A DNA stretch of 64,000 nucleotides from Aristolochia californica (GCA_029961685.1 JARWKL010000016.1:14576157-14640156), one strand, 5' to 3'. Positions 37,987-50,971 are shown, numbered from the stretch's first letter. Notes: generated by a model not told the origin, from the letters alone. A program made the numbers and translations.

Positions 37987-39305
37987 GAGAAGAGGATACT
38001 TCTTGTTGAAGGTTCTCCAGGTTATCCTTGTCAATGAGATGATCCTTAGACATTCCATTTCGCAGACCACCTGTATGAAATATGTTCCAAGTTTTGTGTA
38101 ACGATTTCAGTATTCAGATTTTCTGGTGGTTTTATCCTCCAGAATCTTAAGTATCCTTGTATTAAATGGTTTCCTGTGAGTTGATTTGAATAAGCGGCTT
38201 TGAAGTAGGGAAGAAAAGTTCCCATTATGCTTCATAAATCGAGCTGTGAGCTGCTGCAGCTCATTGTTTCCAACATCACATATTTATATGAATGCTATGA
38301 AAAGCTCTTGATTGGTTTGTAATTTATATGTATAAAAATACCTGCTGTTTGGTGAGGACTGTAACCTTCACCATGGAGGGGATTCCAGTCTTTGTAACTG
38401 ATAAAATTGTTAGTTTCAATTTCTTGCTGGTAAAGGAGTTTTGAAAGGAAGAACTTGCAGACTCTGCCAATTTAGTTATCTACTCAAAGAGAAGATTGAA
38501 GCAATTCCAGATGGCAATGGGAAGTGAAGAAAAATGGAGGTTTAGGAACATCTCAGCAAGGAGCCAAGTTTGATCAAAGTTCAGGTTTTGAAGCCAAACT
38601 GAAACTGAAGTCTTCTATATGTTTCTTGTCTTCTCTATTGATCAGAATTTTGACATTTTTATGAAATCAGCTTCTAGTTTGTGCTCTGCCACTGATGTAT
38701 TTATTTACGTAGATGGAATGGTTGACAAATTCTTCCAGCAAAGAGTCAAGCCAGTTCAGGCAAGATTCTGAAACGAGGTGAATAAAACAGGTGATTTTCA
38801 CTTTGATTTTTTTTAATAAAAACGAAATATTTTTAAAAACACTCAAACTTTTACCTTTCACTTGAATACTTGAGCATGATGTTGATCTTGAATTTTCTCT
38901 CTAGTGAACTAACTAGTGGATTTGTTTCAATGGAAGTATGACTCTGTCTCTTTGTTGCCTCCCACTTCTCTTTTTATTTAAGGCAAAATAATGAAGCTAC
39001 TTTTCAAATCGTCAAGAAGAAAATCTCCTATAAAAAGATGGCCCTTACACAACTCCTTGGTGATAAAGAAGCTGTCTTCTTATAACCATTTAGATTATAT
39101 CTGCAATGAGTATGGAGAATGTTTTGGTCTGAAACTACCTCCATTTTTTATTACATTTTGATGCGATAGGAGAAGCTCCAAGCTGAAAATAAAAAAGAGA
39201 AGAAAGAATAGATGAAAGTTAAAAAGGAGAGAGGCTAGTTGAAGGAGAACTAGTCAACTCACTATCATCTTAATCGAATGTCATATAGTGGTTAATAACA
39301 AATCC
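37987..39305. other. No recognisable gene
   Basis: I see no missing SYP71 exons, no transposon ends and no convincing reading frame in this stretch. Confidence 0.45.
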
Positions 39306-41799
39306 TATTGATTTTTAGGTCTCCATAGATTTAGCTAATGGAGTAAAGGAGAGATGATATGTTGGGAGGAAACAAGAGGAAGAAAGAGGTTATGGACTTA
39401 TGTCTTAATCTTTCTCTTGAGGCTCAATTTATAGATGAATAAGATTATAATATTATAATAATACCCCTAAAATTTAACTAATTGCATCAATGTCATCTTA
39501 ATAATATGGTTCTTTATTTATTATCATGCTATCACTTGTAAGCCTGTGGGCATTTTTCTTGGTCCATGAGTTTGAGCCCATTTTCCACCTTTCGTGGAAA
39601 TGTGGGCCTTCTTTGGTTGTATGGGCTTGAACCCATCTTCCAACATTTCCCCTCAAGGTAGAGGTGAGAGAACATCATGAACGCCCAACTTGCTGCAAAT
39701 AGTGTATAAGATCTTCCCTGTATAAAATGACAGTCCACCATATATTCCAACTCCTCCTCAAACTAGTGGTCTCTTTGTTTTGTTCAAGAGACTCAGATAA
39801 CATAATATAAGAGAGTCAAATCACTCCTACCCGTAGGACTAAGGTCCATACTCCAGTCAAATGGTCATAGTAAAAAATATTTTTCACTCAATTTCATAAG
39901 CAGAAAAGTAGCCCTACTGTGGAGTAAGAGTGTACCCACTTTCTCAGGATAACTAAAAAAAACACCTTTTGGGTGAATAATAGACTTGACTCACGTTGGA
40001 TGTTGGGTACACTCCTATCCTTTGTAGGTCGTAGGTTTACCGATTCTCAAATGGTAGGAGTAAAACTACCAAATAAGGGGGTAAATCACCAGAAGATAAT
40101 ATTTTGGGCCACCATATGTTTTCTTCTTCATCAAAATAACCAATGCTGACAACAGTCAATCGAGAAGTTCTCCTTCAATAATAATGTTTCAATCAGAGAG
40201 ACACAATAGCAATAGTCGAAATGAGCCTGGATCCAACTAACATGTACCAAATAATGAAAATCCTTAAAAATGATCCATAAAATACTCTCGCGGATTTACA
40301 GAGATATACTTCAGAAGGAGATATCATGCCAACCAGAGAATAATGAGATTGACATTGTCAATCAGAGAAAAATAGCAACAAACGGCAGAACTAAGCTGCA
40401 TAGATTTCAACTTCTGTAACAGAATGAAGAAAATGCTTTGTTATGGAGATACAATTTGCTGGAATGATGATGAGCTACCACATGATTCTCCGTCAGATAA
40501 TCAAAACCTTATACTTCGGCACCAATGCATCTCAAGGAAGGCCATCGAAGAACAACAGTTCTAGCCAAAGAAGAAAGATACGATGGCGGAATGATTAATC
40601 CGCTCCAATGAATTAAGATCAGTGCGACTTCCTCGTAGTGATTTTTGGATACCCAGTTTGGGAAATTGATCGAAGACATCAATTTTTGGTGTTTCTGAGT
40701 GATTTGGTGATGGCTACCACAACCGCTTCGTCTTCTAAAAGTGGTTGTGTACAATTGAGTTACTCTACGTGTTCAACGCCGAATTGCGGGGTGGAATCTC
40801 TGAGCATCTCTTCTACTACGGCAGAGTCGCCTGTTCCCACCTTGAAGAGTTATTTTTTTTTTAATTCTGCTACTAGTCACGTTGGTAAAGATTGGTAGGG
40901 GTGGCATCGAGCCGAGCCGAGCCCGAACCTGCCTATGTTTGAGCCGAATTTGATTTAAATATTTCGAGCCGAGCTTCAAGCCAAACTTAATCTCGAGCCT
41001 AAAATTGTTATCGAGCTCGAGCCCACCGAGTTCACGCCGAACTCAAGCCTCAACATACATTTAAAACTTTTTAAAAAATATATATCAAATAAAATATATA
41101 TAAAATTATGCATACATTTTAGATAAAATTGGGCATAACCTATATATATAATACATGTATAAGATTGGGCATAACCTCTACTTAAAATTAAACATAATCT
41201 ATATATATAATACCTGTATAAAATTTGACATGACCTCTATTTAAAATTGGGCATAATCAACATACATAATACCTGTATAAATACTCCATAAAATTGTTTA
41301 TACATTCCATAAACACTCCAAGAAATTGTTTATACATTCCATAAAATAGTCTCACTCCATACACTGCATAATATTATAAATAAATTTCATACAATAATCA
41401 AACACAATAAAATTAAATGAAATATCATTATCAATTTACAATCACCCAAATAAAAACTATAAATCCATTATAAATTTACAAACTATAGTTATTTATCTTC
41501 ATGCTAGAAAATAATATACGTCCTTGCTTGAGCAAAATTTCCACATATGACAAAAACAAAAAAATAAAATTAGTTATTGTCAAATAAAAAAATACTCTTC
41601 CACTAGTAGTTACTTAATGTCGTTAAAAATATTAAAATTACCATGATGAGAAAAACATGAAAAATCATGTAGTTGGTAGCATTATCTCCGCACTCTTCTT
41701 CTCAGGTTGTAATCATTAAACAAAATTTTAATAAATAAAACTAAAAAATATACTAAAAAATATCGTAATAAATAATTAATCAAAGAAATTCACCTTTTG

Positions 41800-41940
41800 A
41801 TTTTTCTTTATACCGTGAAGAGTCCGAACCCAACCACTGCCACAAATCAAAGTTTGAAATGTATTTGGTACCAAGGAAGAACGATACGAGTCTATTACTC
41901 TACCACCAGCACTAAATAATGACTCTGAAGCTACTGTGGA
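41800..41940 (-). pseudogene. hAT transposase C-terminal dimerisation domain relic
   Basis: The minus strand translates without a stop for about 46 codons as TVASESLFSAGGRVIDSYRS, then SLVPNTFQTLICGSGWVRTL. This matches the hAT dimerisation motif (consensus ASE--FS-GGRV---RSSL-P--V-ALIC---WL). Earlier transposase parts (BED finger, catalytic RNase-H fold) are not found in the rest of the element, so it is a remnant. Confidence 0.8.
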
Positions 41941-42093
41941 TATGAGAATTATAAGGGGGGTTAGTCGACAAACTTAAAATTTGAAGTTCATCTTTATCTT
42001 CTGCTTTAAATTCATTTAATTCCTCTACATGAAATTCAATTTCAAACTTGGTGTTAGTGTGGACGAGTTCATATACATTGGAAAACAGTTTCG

Positions 42094-42960
42094 AGTGTTA
42101 GTGCCCCAAAATAAGAAAAATATAAAAAACAAGAAAATGAGTAACTTATAATAGTAATTAAAACATAACATTTAAACCCCAAATTAGGTAAACAAACATG
42201 ATTACAACAAAAATAAGTAATTTAATGTATAATTAAAATAAATTAATATATTAATTAATTGAATTAGATATTATAGTATTTAATGATTGCAATTTATTAT
42301 ACATTAATACAATAATTACGTGAGCCAATTAACTGTGTACATGATTAATTATAAAAAATAAACAAGAAAATTTGATCAAATGCTAATTTTAACACACTAT
42401 ATTTGTATGTATTATTGCATCGTCTAGGAAAAACAGGCTGAGAATAGGATATGCAAGTTTTTTTTTTTTTTTTTTATAAAAACCGCACGTGTGAAACTTG
42501 CATGTGTGAACTGCACGTGCGAGTTTGTACGCTGTGTGGTATGGCGCGTCGAGGGGGGAAAATAATCTCCCCCCTCAACTTAGGTCTCCGAACTTTAGGC
42601 ATCCGGGGGTTCCCATTCCGGCGAGATCGGTGGCCGGCTGATTTGACGGCGATAGCAGGCGGTGGTAGTGGGGTGACGACGATGGGAGAGGGTCCAGAGC
42701 AGCCGCTCTAGTTGGGGTACGACAAGGCGAGGGTGACGCTACGGGAGTCGACGGGGACGACGATGAGAGACAGAGAAGGCGATGAGCGGGGGGAAGGGGC
42801 ACCGACGGCGAGAGGGAGAAGGGAGATGGAGGCCGAGAGAGGGAATTTCGGAGGAAGAAGAGAGAAGGGAAGGAGGAGACGAAGAGACCAAGGGCAGGAG
42901 AGAGACCGAAAAAGAATTTCGGGAGAGAGAGTGCAAGACTCCTGAAAATTTGCCCCATCC
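42094..42960. repeat. AT-rich arm plus GC/GA-rich core, nested in the hAT element
   Basis: It starts GTGTTAGTGCCCC and continues with an AT-rich stretch (ATTATAGTATTTAATGATTGCAATTTATTATAC) that is clearly related to 58378-58520. It is followed by a GA- and GC-rich segment (42590-42950) open in several frames, probably not coding. The structure parallels the elements at 1372-2898 and 58378-59100. Confidence 0.5.
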
Positions 42961-43714
42961 CGCCGCTAGTTAAATTAACGAGTCGGCTTGCGAGCTGACG
43001 AGCGGAACCTGGCTCTGCTCGAGCTTGGCTCGTTAACCTAAATGAGCCCATTTCTGAGTTTGAGTTCGGCTCGAGCTCGATATATAACGAGTCGAACCGA
43101 GCTAAACACGAGCCGCTCGCGAGCCGGCTTGGTTCGAAGCCACCCCTAAAGATTGGTGTGTCCGTTTCAGATCATGGTGCCGTGGTTCTTGACCATCGGT
43201 TTCGTTAAAAGGGGCTCGTGAATAGCCTGACTGATCGAGATCCAAATCCACCCTCCAATAGTTCCCACTCGTTCGAATCGGGTGGAAATGCTTTAACAAA
43301 AACTGCAAATGGACGATTGCATAAGCACGCCTTGGAACATGATTCTGTGTCTTCCGAGCTCAATTCGCCTTTTGACGGTCCTGTGAAAACTTGCGCCAAG
43401 CAGCCTGCTCCTATTGCTAGGACCCATGATTTTAGTTGTAAAGAGGATTGATCGACTCCCCCTTCGTATAAAAAACCATATCGAGAGCTCTCAATAAAAA
43501 AAAAAAAAAAAGGAGACAGATGCTGAGGCATGCACCCAATATATAAAAAATATGAATTTAAAAAATCATAGTTATGGGTTCTAAAAATCATTATTCTGAT
43601 ATCATGTTGATTTAGTTCATGGAAGAAAAGGAGACATATTAAGAAAGAAAAGAAGGAAGAAAGAGCTAATAGACTTATGTTCTAACTCTCCCCCTGCGAA
43701 AAGTCCTCCAATTT

Positions 43715-45545
43715 TGAACCTTAGTCTTGGGAGGAGGGAATGGAGGTTTCTTTCGACTCAAATAAGCTTGATGAAGGAAATAGAGGAGCCAATCCGACAG
43801 ATGAAGAAGACGACTGCGACTAGACGAAGGTTAAAAACTGGAGGACTTTTCGCAGAGCGAGGACGGGATCTTCTAAGACAACCTTCAGTTTCCATGGCTC
43901 GATTTTGACTATTGGGTGCACGGGACCATCCATTCGCATCACCATTGGCACTGACGGGAAGCAAGCATTCGTTTCTTTTCCGGCGACAGCTTGCGCTATC
44001 TTCCTCCAACAGTTCGATGCTATCACCTTTGAGGACTCACACAACACTTGATCCAGTGATCTACATGTCGGAAATCTCATCTTCCACTTTACCGTATTCT
44101 GTTACAAAGATCGGTAGGAGTGTAAAATCATCTAGAGTCGTGGTGATCTGGTTATGGCACACATTTACATCCCCGAGCTTGTCGGGTCCTTCGGTTTGTC
44201 CGCTTTCCAAGTGGCTCTCAGAGATTATCTCCCAACGGAAATTATTTCTCCAATAACACAATCTCCGGACGTTCAACACCCATTCCCTCTACGACATGCA
44301 TGCTTTCCACCATTATCAATCTCTAACCTTGTTTCAAACCCAGCTTCTTCACTGACCATCTCGAACCAAAACCCATCCCCTTACCCTTTGCCTTCACCAC
44401 TGAATGTTCATCTTCTCCCCGATTCATTGTTACGGGGAAGACAACTTCGCACAACTGCTGATCTTGCCATCATGGTCGGTACCACCTGGAACTGCGCAAG
44501 CCTCGTTGCGTGGTTTAGCACACGCCTTCGACTGGATCATCACCCACAGGTATCATACATGGACCCCTTGGTCTAGTTGATCCCCTTTCAATCCGCTGAT
44601 GACAAGATCATTGCCTTGAACACCCTCTCTTGTTGCCAAGCTCTTGTCGCCGGATTCACGAACCGGGAACCTTCGATGCCTATCTCTCATTTCGGATAGT
44701 GGGTCTCGATTTGGGGAATTCCGATTGAACTATGGTTTGGAGACATTCTTCGTTGAATTGCTGTCATCTTCAGTCAACTTCTCTCGCTGGCCCCAAACTC
44801 TGCCTCTCAGTCTCTTCTAGATGTTATTCTGAATCAACATTGGACTATGTGTTGCTTCTTCAAGATAATGGCCGGGGAGGATTGCTTCCGGGCCAACGCT
44901 GTTTTTGATGATTTTTCTACTGTCACGTACTCCAACCACTAACATGGTGAACGGCAATCCTCGCTGCAACATCTATCTTTGGTGACTCGCTCTAGCCGAG
45001 TCATTGTCAAACCGAGTCGCTTGACTCAACCCGACAATCAGCCAGCCACCCCCTCTCTGGCCTCTGCACCCACCTCCGTTGATTTTTTGAATTCACTATC
45101 TTGCTCAAGCACCCCTGCGCCTCCCTCCTTTCCCCTGCTCTTCTGCTAGACGCTTCAATTCCCCTACCGTACCTTATCACCACAGATTCACCACCCCCCA
45201 CCCCCCCCCCCAAACCTAATCTTTTAAACTCCTAGCCTGGACAACAACCTCCGTACTTGACGCCTTTACCCGACTCTCAACTGCCACCTCCCAACCACCT
45301 AAAAACTCCTCCCTTACACAGTACACACGTGGCCATCTCAACCCCTCTGCATTCCCCCTCCAGACCCCTCCAAAAGCACTATAAACACCTCCCACTTGAG
45401 TCCATTTCTCACCATCCCATCCCCACCCCAACTCCTAACTTCTTGCAGAAATGGCCACCCTGCCCCCCCTCTCTTGATCATCCTCATCTTGATTTGGATA
45501 ATTCTGATTTGGAGTCTACCACTGCTATATTGCCAGTCTCCCCAG
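43715..45545 (+). pseudogene. LINE ORF1 relic
   Basis: Around 43880-44020 a frame reads SILTIGCTGPSIRITIGTDG, then an FVSFPATACAIFL-like segment, resembling the N-terminal region of plant LINE-associated ORF1 proteins. Near 44700 IWGIPIELWFGDILR resembles the DUF4283-type phrase of plant LINE ORF1. The C-terminal part is Pro/Ser-rich (44960-45540). Frames are broken by stops and shifts. Its orientation matches ORF2 at 47040, from which it is separated by an LTR fragment. Confidence 0.55.
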
Positions 45546-45554
45546 CATGAGTCG

Positions 45555-46840
45555 CCCTAAGAGATTACTTTATGGATTAGCTAATGGAGAAAAGGAGAGA
45601 CGGTATGTTGGGGAGAAAACAGGAGGAAGAAAGAGGTTATGGACTTGTGTCCAAACCCTCCTCCTAAAATTTAATTATAGATGAATAAATTATAATATTA
45701 TAATTATGCCACTAAAATTTAAACTAATTACATCAATGCCATTTTTTTAGATAACTCTTTATTTACCATTGTGGTACCACTCTGTGGGCCATCCTTGGTT
45801 TGTGGGCTTGAACCTATTGTCCATCTTCCAATAGACTTGAATAAGTGGGTCTTCTTTAGTCGTGTGGGTTTGGGCCCATCTTCCAATACTCCCCCTCAAA
45901 TTAGGGGTGAAGGAACATCATAAATGCCTAACTTATTACAAATGGTGTATAAGATCTTCCAATATAAATAGCAACCCATCATGTCTTCCAACACTCCCCC
46001 TCAAGTTGGTGATCTCTTTATTCTTGTCAAGTGACCCAACCAACATAATAATGGTGAGAGAAAAATCACTCTTAGCCTTATGACAAAGCTCCATACTTCA
46101 ATCAATTGGTCGTGGTCAAAAATACTTTCCACTCAATTTCAAAGGCGAAAAAGTAGCCCAATTGGGGGCACAGTCTACCTACTTTCTCAGGGTAGCTGAA
46201 AAAAATATTTCTTGGGTGAATAATGGTGTATAGGATCTTCCAATATAAATAGCAGCCCATCATGTCTTCCAACACTCCCCCTCAAGTTGGTGATCTCTTT
46301 ATTCTTGTCAAGTGACCCAACCGGCATAATAATGGCGAGAGAAAAATCACTCTTAGCCTTATGACAAAGCTCCATACTTCAATCAATTGGTCATGGTAAA
46401 AGATACTTTTCACTCAATTTCAAAGGCGAAAAAGTAGCCCAATTGTGGGGCACAGTCTACCCACTTTCTCAGGGTAGCTAAAAAAAATATTTCTTGGGTG
46501 AATAATAGACTTGACTCACGCTGGATGTTGGCATACTCCTATCCTCTGTAAGTAGTGGGTTTATAAATATTTGTTAGAAGTGATAATAAGAGGGTAATGG
46601 GGAATCACCAGAAGATAAAATGTTTGGGCAACCATATGGTTTTTCTTCATCAGAATAACCAATGTTGACAACGGTCAGCAACCGAGAAGTCCTTTAATAA
46701 TAGTCAGCGACTGATAAGTCCTTCAATAATAGTGTCTCAGCCAAAAAGACATAATAATAACAACAAAAATAGACCAGGGCCCAAATAACAAGTACCATAT
46801 ATTAAAAGTCCCTAAAAAGGACACATAAAAAAAAATCCGT
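45555..46840 (-). mobile_element. LTR-element fragment inserted between LINE ORF1 and ORF2
   Basis: The 3' LTR lies at about 45560-45888 and, on the minus strand, starts TATTGGAAGATGGGC after a polypurine tract TTTGAGGGGGAG (45889-45900). Next come the last pol codons in the form CNKLGIYDVPSPLI and then non-coding sequence shared with 39660-40300. There is a 281-bp internal tandem duplication. No 5' LTR is found. It is the same family as 39306-43690. Confidence 0.65.
45941..46503. repeat. 281-bp tandem duplication inside the LTR fragment
   Basis: AATGGTGTATA-GATCTTCCAATATAAATAGCA begins at 45941 and again at 46222, and the copies run to the shared phrase TTCTTGGGTGAATAAT. Each carries its own polypurine tract (CTCCCCCTCAA on the plus strand). 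The copies differ at only a few positions. Confidence 0.85.
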
Positions 46841-47039
46841 TGTGAGCCCATCAGAAAGTTGTGCACCAAATAATACGTTGATCGAGTATTAAGTTGTCAA
46901 TTATCCAAGATAATACTCCAGTCGAAGGCAAGGCACCGAGTTAGACTGAGGGAAGCCATTAAGTCGAGTCGAGTTGTGGGAGAAATCGGTATAGAACTCG
47001 GGACCCGGACCATGTTGTAATTAGCCGTTTTCTTTCTTC

Positions 47040-50000
47040 TTGCAAGCCACTATTGCTATTCTTCAAGAAACTATATGTCAGCATATGACTGATCTTATTG
47101 CTCGAGATTTTTTGTCTTCCTCCTGGTTAGATTGGTGTGCCATTGATGCAGTGCGTCACTCGAGAGGTTTGATCATCCTTTGGAACTCCAATGGTGTGGC
47201 TGGACCTTCTTGATTTTCGCATTGGCCAGTTCTCCATTAGCTTGCAGATTCGTGATTGCTGTTTGGGCTGTACTTGGAGCCTGTCGGGAGTTTTTGGACC
47301 CACCCGCTATCACCAGTGCATCATCTTTTGGGATGAGCTATATGATCTTCTTCAATTTTGGTCAGTTCCTTGGCTAATTACGAGGGATTTTAATGTCATT
47401 AGATTCTGATATAAAAAGTCTCTGCTAGCCACCCGGATCTCCCCTTCCATGTGAGGTTTTGCTGATTTCATCGGTAGCTATGAGCTTGTGGAGATCCTGT
47501 AGTCGGGAAAGACCTTCACTTGGTCAAATGGTCAAAGGCAACCCATTCTTTCTAAGCTTGACAAAATCCTTGTGAGTTCAGATTAGATTCAACTTTATGA
47601 CATAGTGTTGGGTAGGGTGCTAAATCAGATGAGCTATGACCATTGGCCGATCTTTCTGACCACCTCCTTCGGGCGATGGAATACCTCCTCATTTCATTTT
47701 GAGAACTCCTGGTTGATGGATACCGATTTTGAAAGCTTCCTAGCTAACTGGTGGGTGAGTCTTATTATTGATGGTAGATCTGATTGGTCCCTCCCCTAAA
47801 AATTGAAACTACTCAAGGTAAAATTGAAGACTTGGGCTTCTAATATGAGCTCCTCTCTCTGAGCTGAGAAAGACTCCCTCCTTTTCCAAATTGAGATCTT
47901 GGACCTGATCGTGGAGCAAAGGTATCTTTGCTCTACTAAAATTTCCTCTCGGATCGATCTTCAATCCTGTTTTTATTCTATTCTCCACTTGGAGAAAGAG
48001 CGTTGGAAACAACGTGCCCAATTTCGTTGGTTGATAGATGGTGACACCAACACTAAATTCTTTCATGTTGTCACTTCGTCGAGGCGAAGGACTAATTGAG
48101 TTACCTCGTTATGCAATGACAATGAGGTAACTACATATATATCCTCTATTCCTGATGCTTTGATCAAGTTCTATGCAAATCTCTTCATAGAGGTGTGCCC
48201 TTGTAGACCGAGACTTCAACACCTCCACTTTGCCAAAATCTCTACTACATCTGCCTCCTTGGAGCTTCCTTTTTTCTAACATGGAGATCAAGGCTGCAGT
48301 TCTTGGCATGGCATGTGATCGTTCGCCTGACCCTGATGGATTTAATGGTGATTTCTATCGGAGAGCTTGGCCTACTATAAAACAAGATGATAACGCTATG
48401 GTTTGGGGCTTCCACAAAAAAGTTAACATTTCAGAGTATTGGAGATTCTTTATTTGCCTTGGTCCCTAAAAAGGCTAGTTTGGAGCAATCGGGGGATTTC
48501 TGGCCTATTAGCCTCATCTCTAGCTCATACAAGATCCTTACTAAACTTCCGGCTTGTCGTATGAAGACCTTCCTGCCTTTAGTGATTCATAATGGCCAAG
48601 GGGCTTTCCTCAGGGGCAACAATATTCTAGACTCTACTATGGTGGCCCATGAATTATTTGATCACTTCTCTCGGTCCAGTGCCCCTCACTTTTCTTTGAA
48701 GCTAGATCTTAAAATGACCTTTGACTAGGTGAATTAGGATCTTCTGGATGACTTATTGGGTCAGATAGGGTTTAGTGATCGGTAGAGATTTTGGATTAGG
48801 AGTTTCAAATCTATGGCCTCCTACTCCCTCTTGCTTAATGGGATTGTTTGCGGCTTCTTCATGGGGTCCTATAGAATAAAACAAGGTGATATGTTCTCTC
48901 CTCTCTTATTCAACATTGTTGTTGAGCTCTTATCTTCTATGATCTACAAGGCCAATGATGTTGGGTGGTTGGATTCGATTAGTTACACAACAGAGTTTGA
49001 TGTGCCTCTTCTTCAGTACATGGATGACACACTTATTTTTTGTGTTGGTACCCTTGATTATGCCGTGAATATCAAGGCACTACTAGAGTTATTGAGATTG
49101 TTTCAGGCCAAAAGATCAATTGGCTGAAAACCACTCTTTTGGGGCTTAGCACCAGACCAAATTCTCTTCAGGTAATGGCGAATTTGTTGAAATGCTCATT
49201 ATTTGTTGGAAGATAGGGTCCAAGCCCACACAATCAAGGAAGACCCACATATCCAAGTGTGTTAGAAGATGGGCTCAAGCCCATAAGACCAAGGAAGGCC
49301 CATACATCCAAGAAATATAGAAGACGGGTTCAAGGCCTATATATCAAGGAGAAGTCCCATAGGCCCACATACAATGATGGCAAGATGGTAAATAAAAAAG
49401 TCATCTCATATAGATGACATTGCTGTAATTAGGTTAAAGTTCCAGAGTTAAAACCCTAAACCCTATACCCTAAGTTTAAAGGTATTATTGTAATACAGTA
49501 GTTTCATTAATCTATAAATAGAGCTCTAGGGGGAGAGTTAGGACATCAAGTCCATAACCTCTTCTTCCTCTGGTTTTCTCCCAAAAGGTCTCTCTCCGTT
49601 TTTCTCTATGAGCTAAATCTATGAAGTCCTGAAAATCAACATTATCCTCGACCCTGACCACATACCTCAGCCTTCCCCTATTTACCCCTCACACTAGTAA
49701 GGAATTATGGACCCTGGTTATTGAGCGACTGGAATCCTATTTGGCCACCTGGAGAGGTCAATTCCTCTCAAAAGCTAGAAGACTTGTCTTTCTTAAAGCT
49801 TGTTTGGCCGGTATTCCCAACTATTTCCTCCTTTCTTCACAACCCTACTTCGTTTTGTAAGCAAATTGATAGATTGATGAAAAGATTCCTTATCATCTTG
49901 TGGGAGGAAGTATGTGTGCATCTCCAAATCTAGGGGAGGGCTGGGTATACGACTCAACATTGATATGAATACGACTCTTCTGCTTAAGTAGTTTTGGAAA

Positions 50001-50575
50001 TTCAACACTTTTGGTAGTAATCTTTGGAAGGTGATGGTGTCCTATAAGCTGAACTGGCAGAATCATTGGTGGACTTCGGGAGGAAAGAGAGCTCTGCTTT
50101 CTGCAATCTGGAGAGTTATATTCCTTCACCTTCCCCTTTTTAGCTTGGGTATTCGCTTCCATGTTGGCAAAGGTCACACGGTTCGTTTCTACGAGTATTG
50201 GTGAGTTCCAGGCCTTTGAGGGCCTCTTCTCAGTGTTGCCTCTTTGTTGTTGATGCCTGGAGATCTTGGTCATGGGATATTCACCTCTGATGTGATTGGA
50301 TGACTTGATCGCTTCGCTGGCCTCAGGCCTTTTGGAGATGATCCCTTCCTCTAGAAATGATTGATTCAATGATTTGGTGGTCGAAAGCTAGTGGTGTTTT
50401 TTTTTCTCTTCTACTTACTCCCTCATTATGGGATGGTCTTTGTCATCATCTGATCATGAGGTGGCTCTTATTTGGCATTTGTGTGCTCCTCTTAAAGGTC
50501 AAAATTTTCTTATGGATTGCCGAACTTGATAAAAGCCTTAATGCTGACAATGCTGTGAATGTGAATGAACTAGTG
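47040..50575 (+). pseudogene. LINE ORF2 relic (endonuclease, reverse transcriptase, zf-RVT)
   Basis: Domains in order: AP-type endonuclease (about 47060-47790) with AILQETI, a WLITRDFNVIRF-like GDFNVIR motif and YDHWPI for SDH-PI; a linker with WKQRAQFRWLIDGDTNTKFF (about 48004-48065); reverse transcriptase (about 48270-49130) with SPDPDGFNGDFYR, KLDLKMTFD and the catalytic YMDDT (about 49016-49030); then a C-terminal part with LATWRGQFLSKARRL (about 49740) and a zf-RVT relic LKVKIFLWIAEL (about 50490). Several stops and frameshifts break it. A solo LTR (49204-49641) splits it after the RT, and copia 3 inserts at its 3' side. Confidence 0.85.
49204..49641 (+). mobile_element. Solo LTR, 438 bp, inside LINE ORF2
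   Basis: It starts TGTTGGAAGATAGGG and ends GAAAATCAACA (TG...CA). Flanks are TTATT (49199-49203) and TTATC (49642-49646), a 5-bp duplication with one mismatch. The LINE reading resumes after it. The 5' part has two or three sub-repeats of GAAGATGGGCTCAAGCCCATA. It belongs to the same family as the fragment at 18745. A solo LTR arises by recombination between the two LTRs of a full element. Confidence 0.85.
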
Positions 50576-50580
50576 AAAGT

Positions 50581-50971
50581 TGTTGGAAGATGGGCTCAAG
50601 CCCATGAGCTCAAGTCAAGAAGCCCACACGTCAAAGAAGTGGCATATGTGTAACATATGGTACTTTCTATAAAGATGGCATAGAAGTGTAAATAGGTGTT
50701 CCTTTTATGTCTTTTGTTTTATCAAGTTGTAGCCCTAAGGGCATTGTAAAACTATAAATAAAGGCATTGGCTAAGAGGTAGGGTATTGAAGCACTCTCCT
50801 CTCTTTCCAAAAATTCGTCTAGCCCTCATTTTTCTTTTTGACGCAACCCTCTTCTCCCTTAATCCAAACTCTCTCCTTCCTCGTTCTTCTTCTTCTCTTC
50901 TCCTTCTCTCTTCTTCTTCTTCTTCTTTCTTGTTGATCTAAAGTTTCTTTCATGAGATCCTAAATTCTACA
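50581..50971 (+). repeat. 5' LTR of copia 3
   Basis: 391 bp, starting TGTTGGAAGATGGG and ending AAATTCTACA. The (CTT)n-rich segment at about 50880-50935 is near the end. Confidence 0.95.

Larger units (their letters stand above)
40896..43148 (-). mobile_element. hAT transposon with perfect 8-bp target duplication
   Basis: The ends TAGGGGTGGCATCGAGCCGAGC and, inverted, TAGGGGTGGCTTCGAACCAAGC are classic hAT terminal inverted repeats. The octamer AAGATTGG flanks both sides exactly (40888-40895 and 43149-43156). Subterminal regions are rich in GAGCTCGAG-type motifs, as in many plant hAT elements. A relic of the transposase dimerisation domain is on the minus strand at about 41800-41940. An AT-rich-plus-GC-rich repeat (about 42094-42960) is nested near the right end. 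The element is 2253 bp and cannot encode a complete transposase. Confidence 0.9.
39306..43690 (-). mobile_element. Minus-oriented LTR element interrupted by a hAT insertion
   Basis: The 3' LTR is 39306-39645; in the element's own direction it begins TGTTGGAAGATGGG after the polypurine tract TTGAGGGGAAA (39646-39656). A truncated 5' LTR starts at 43605, next to a primer-binding site TGATATCAGAAT (43593-43604). The interior next to the 3' LTR (39660-40300) is non-coding and is shared with the fragment at 45.9-46.8 kb, so this is a repeated family. The part at 40640-40887 plus 43157-43450 has open plus-strand frames with Ser/Thr-rich translation that I do not recognise; it may be captured sequence. 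The hAT element lies at 40896-43148. Confidence 0.6.

Noticed and set aside
40640..40898. 86-codon frame (MATTTASSSKSG...) as a gene
   Set aside because: It runs into the hAT end, is Ser/Thr-rich, and lies inside an LTR element; I do not recognise a family.
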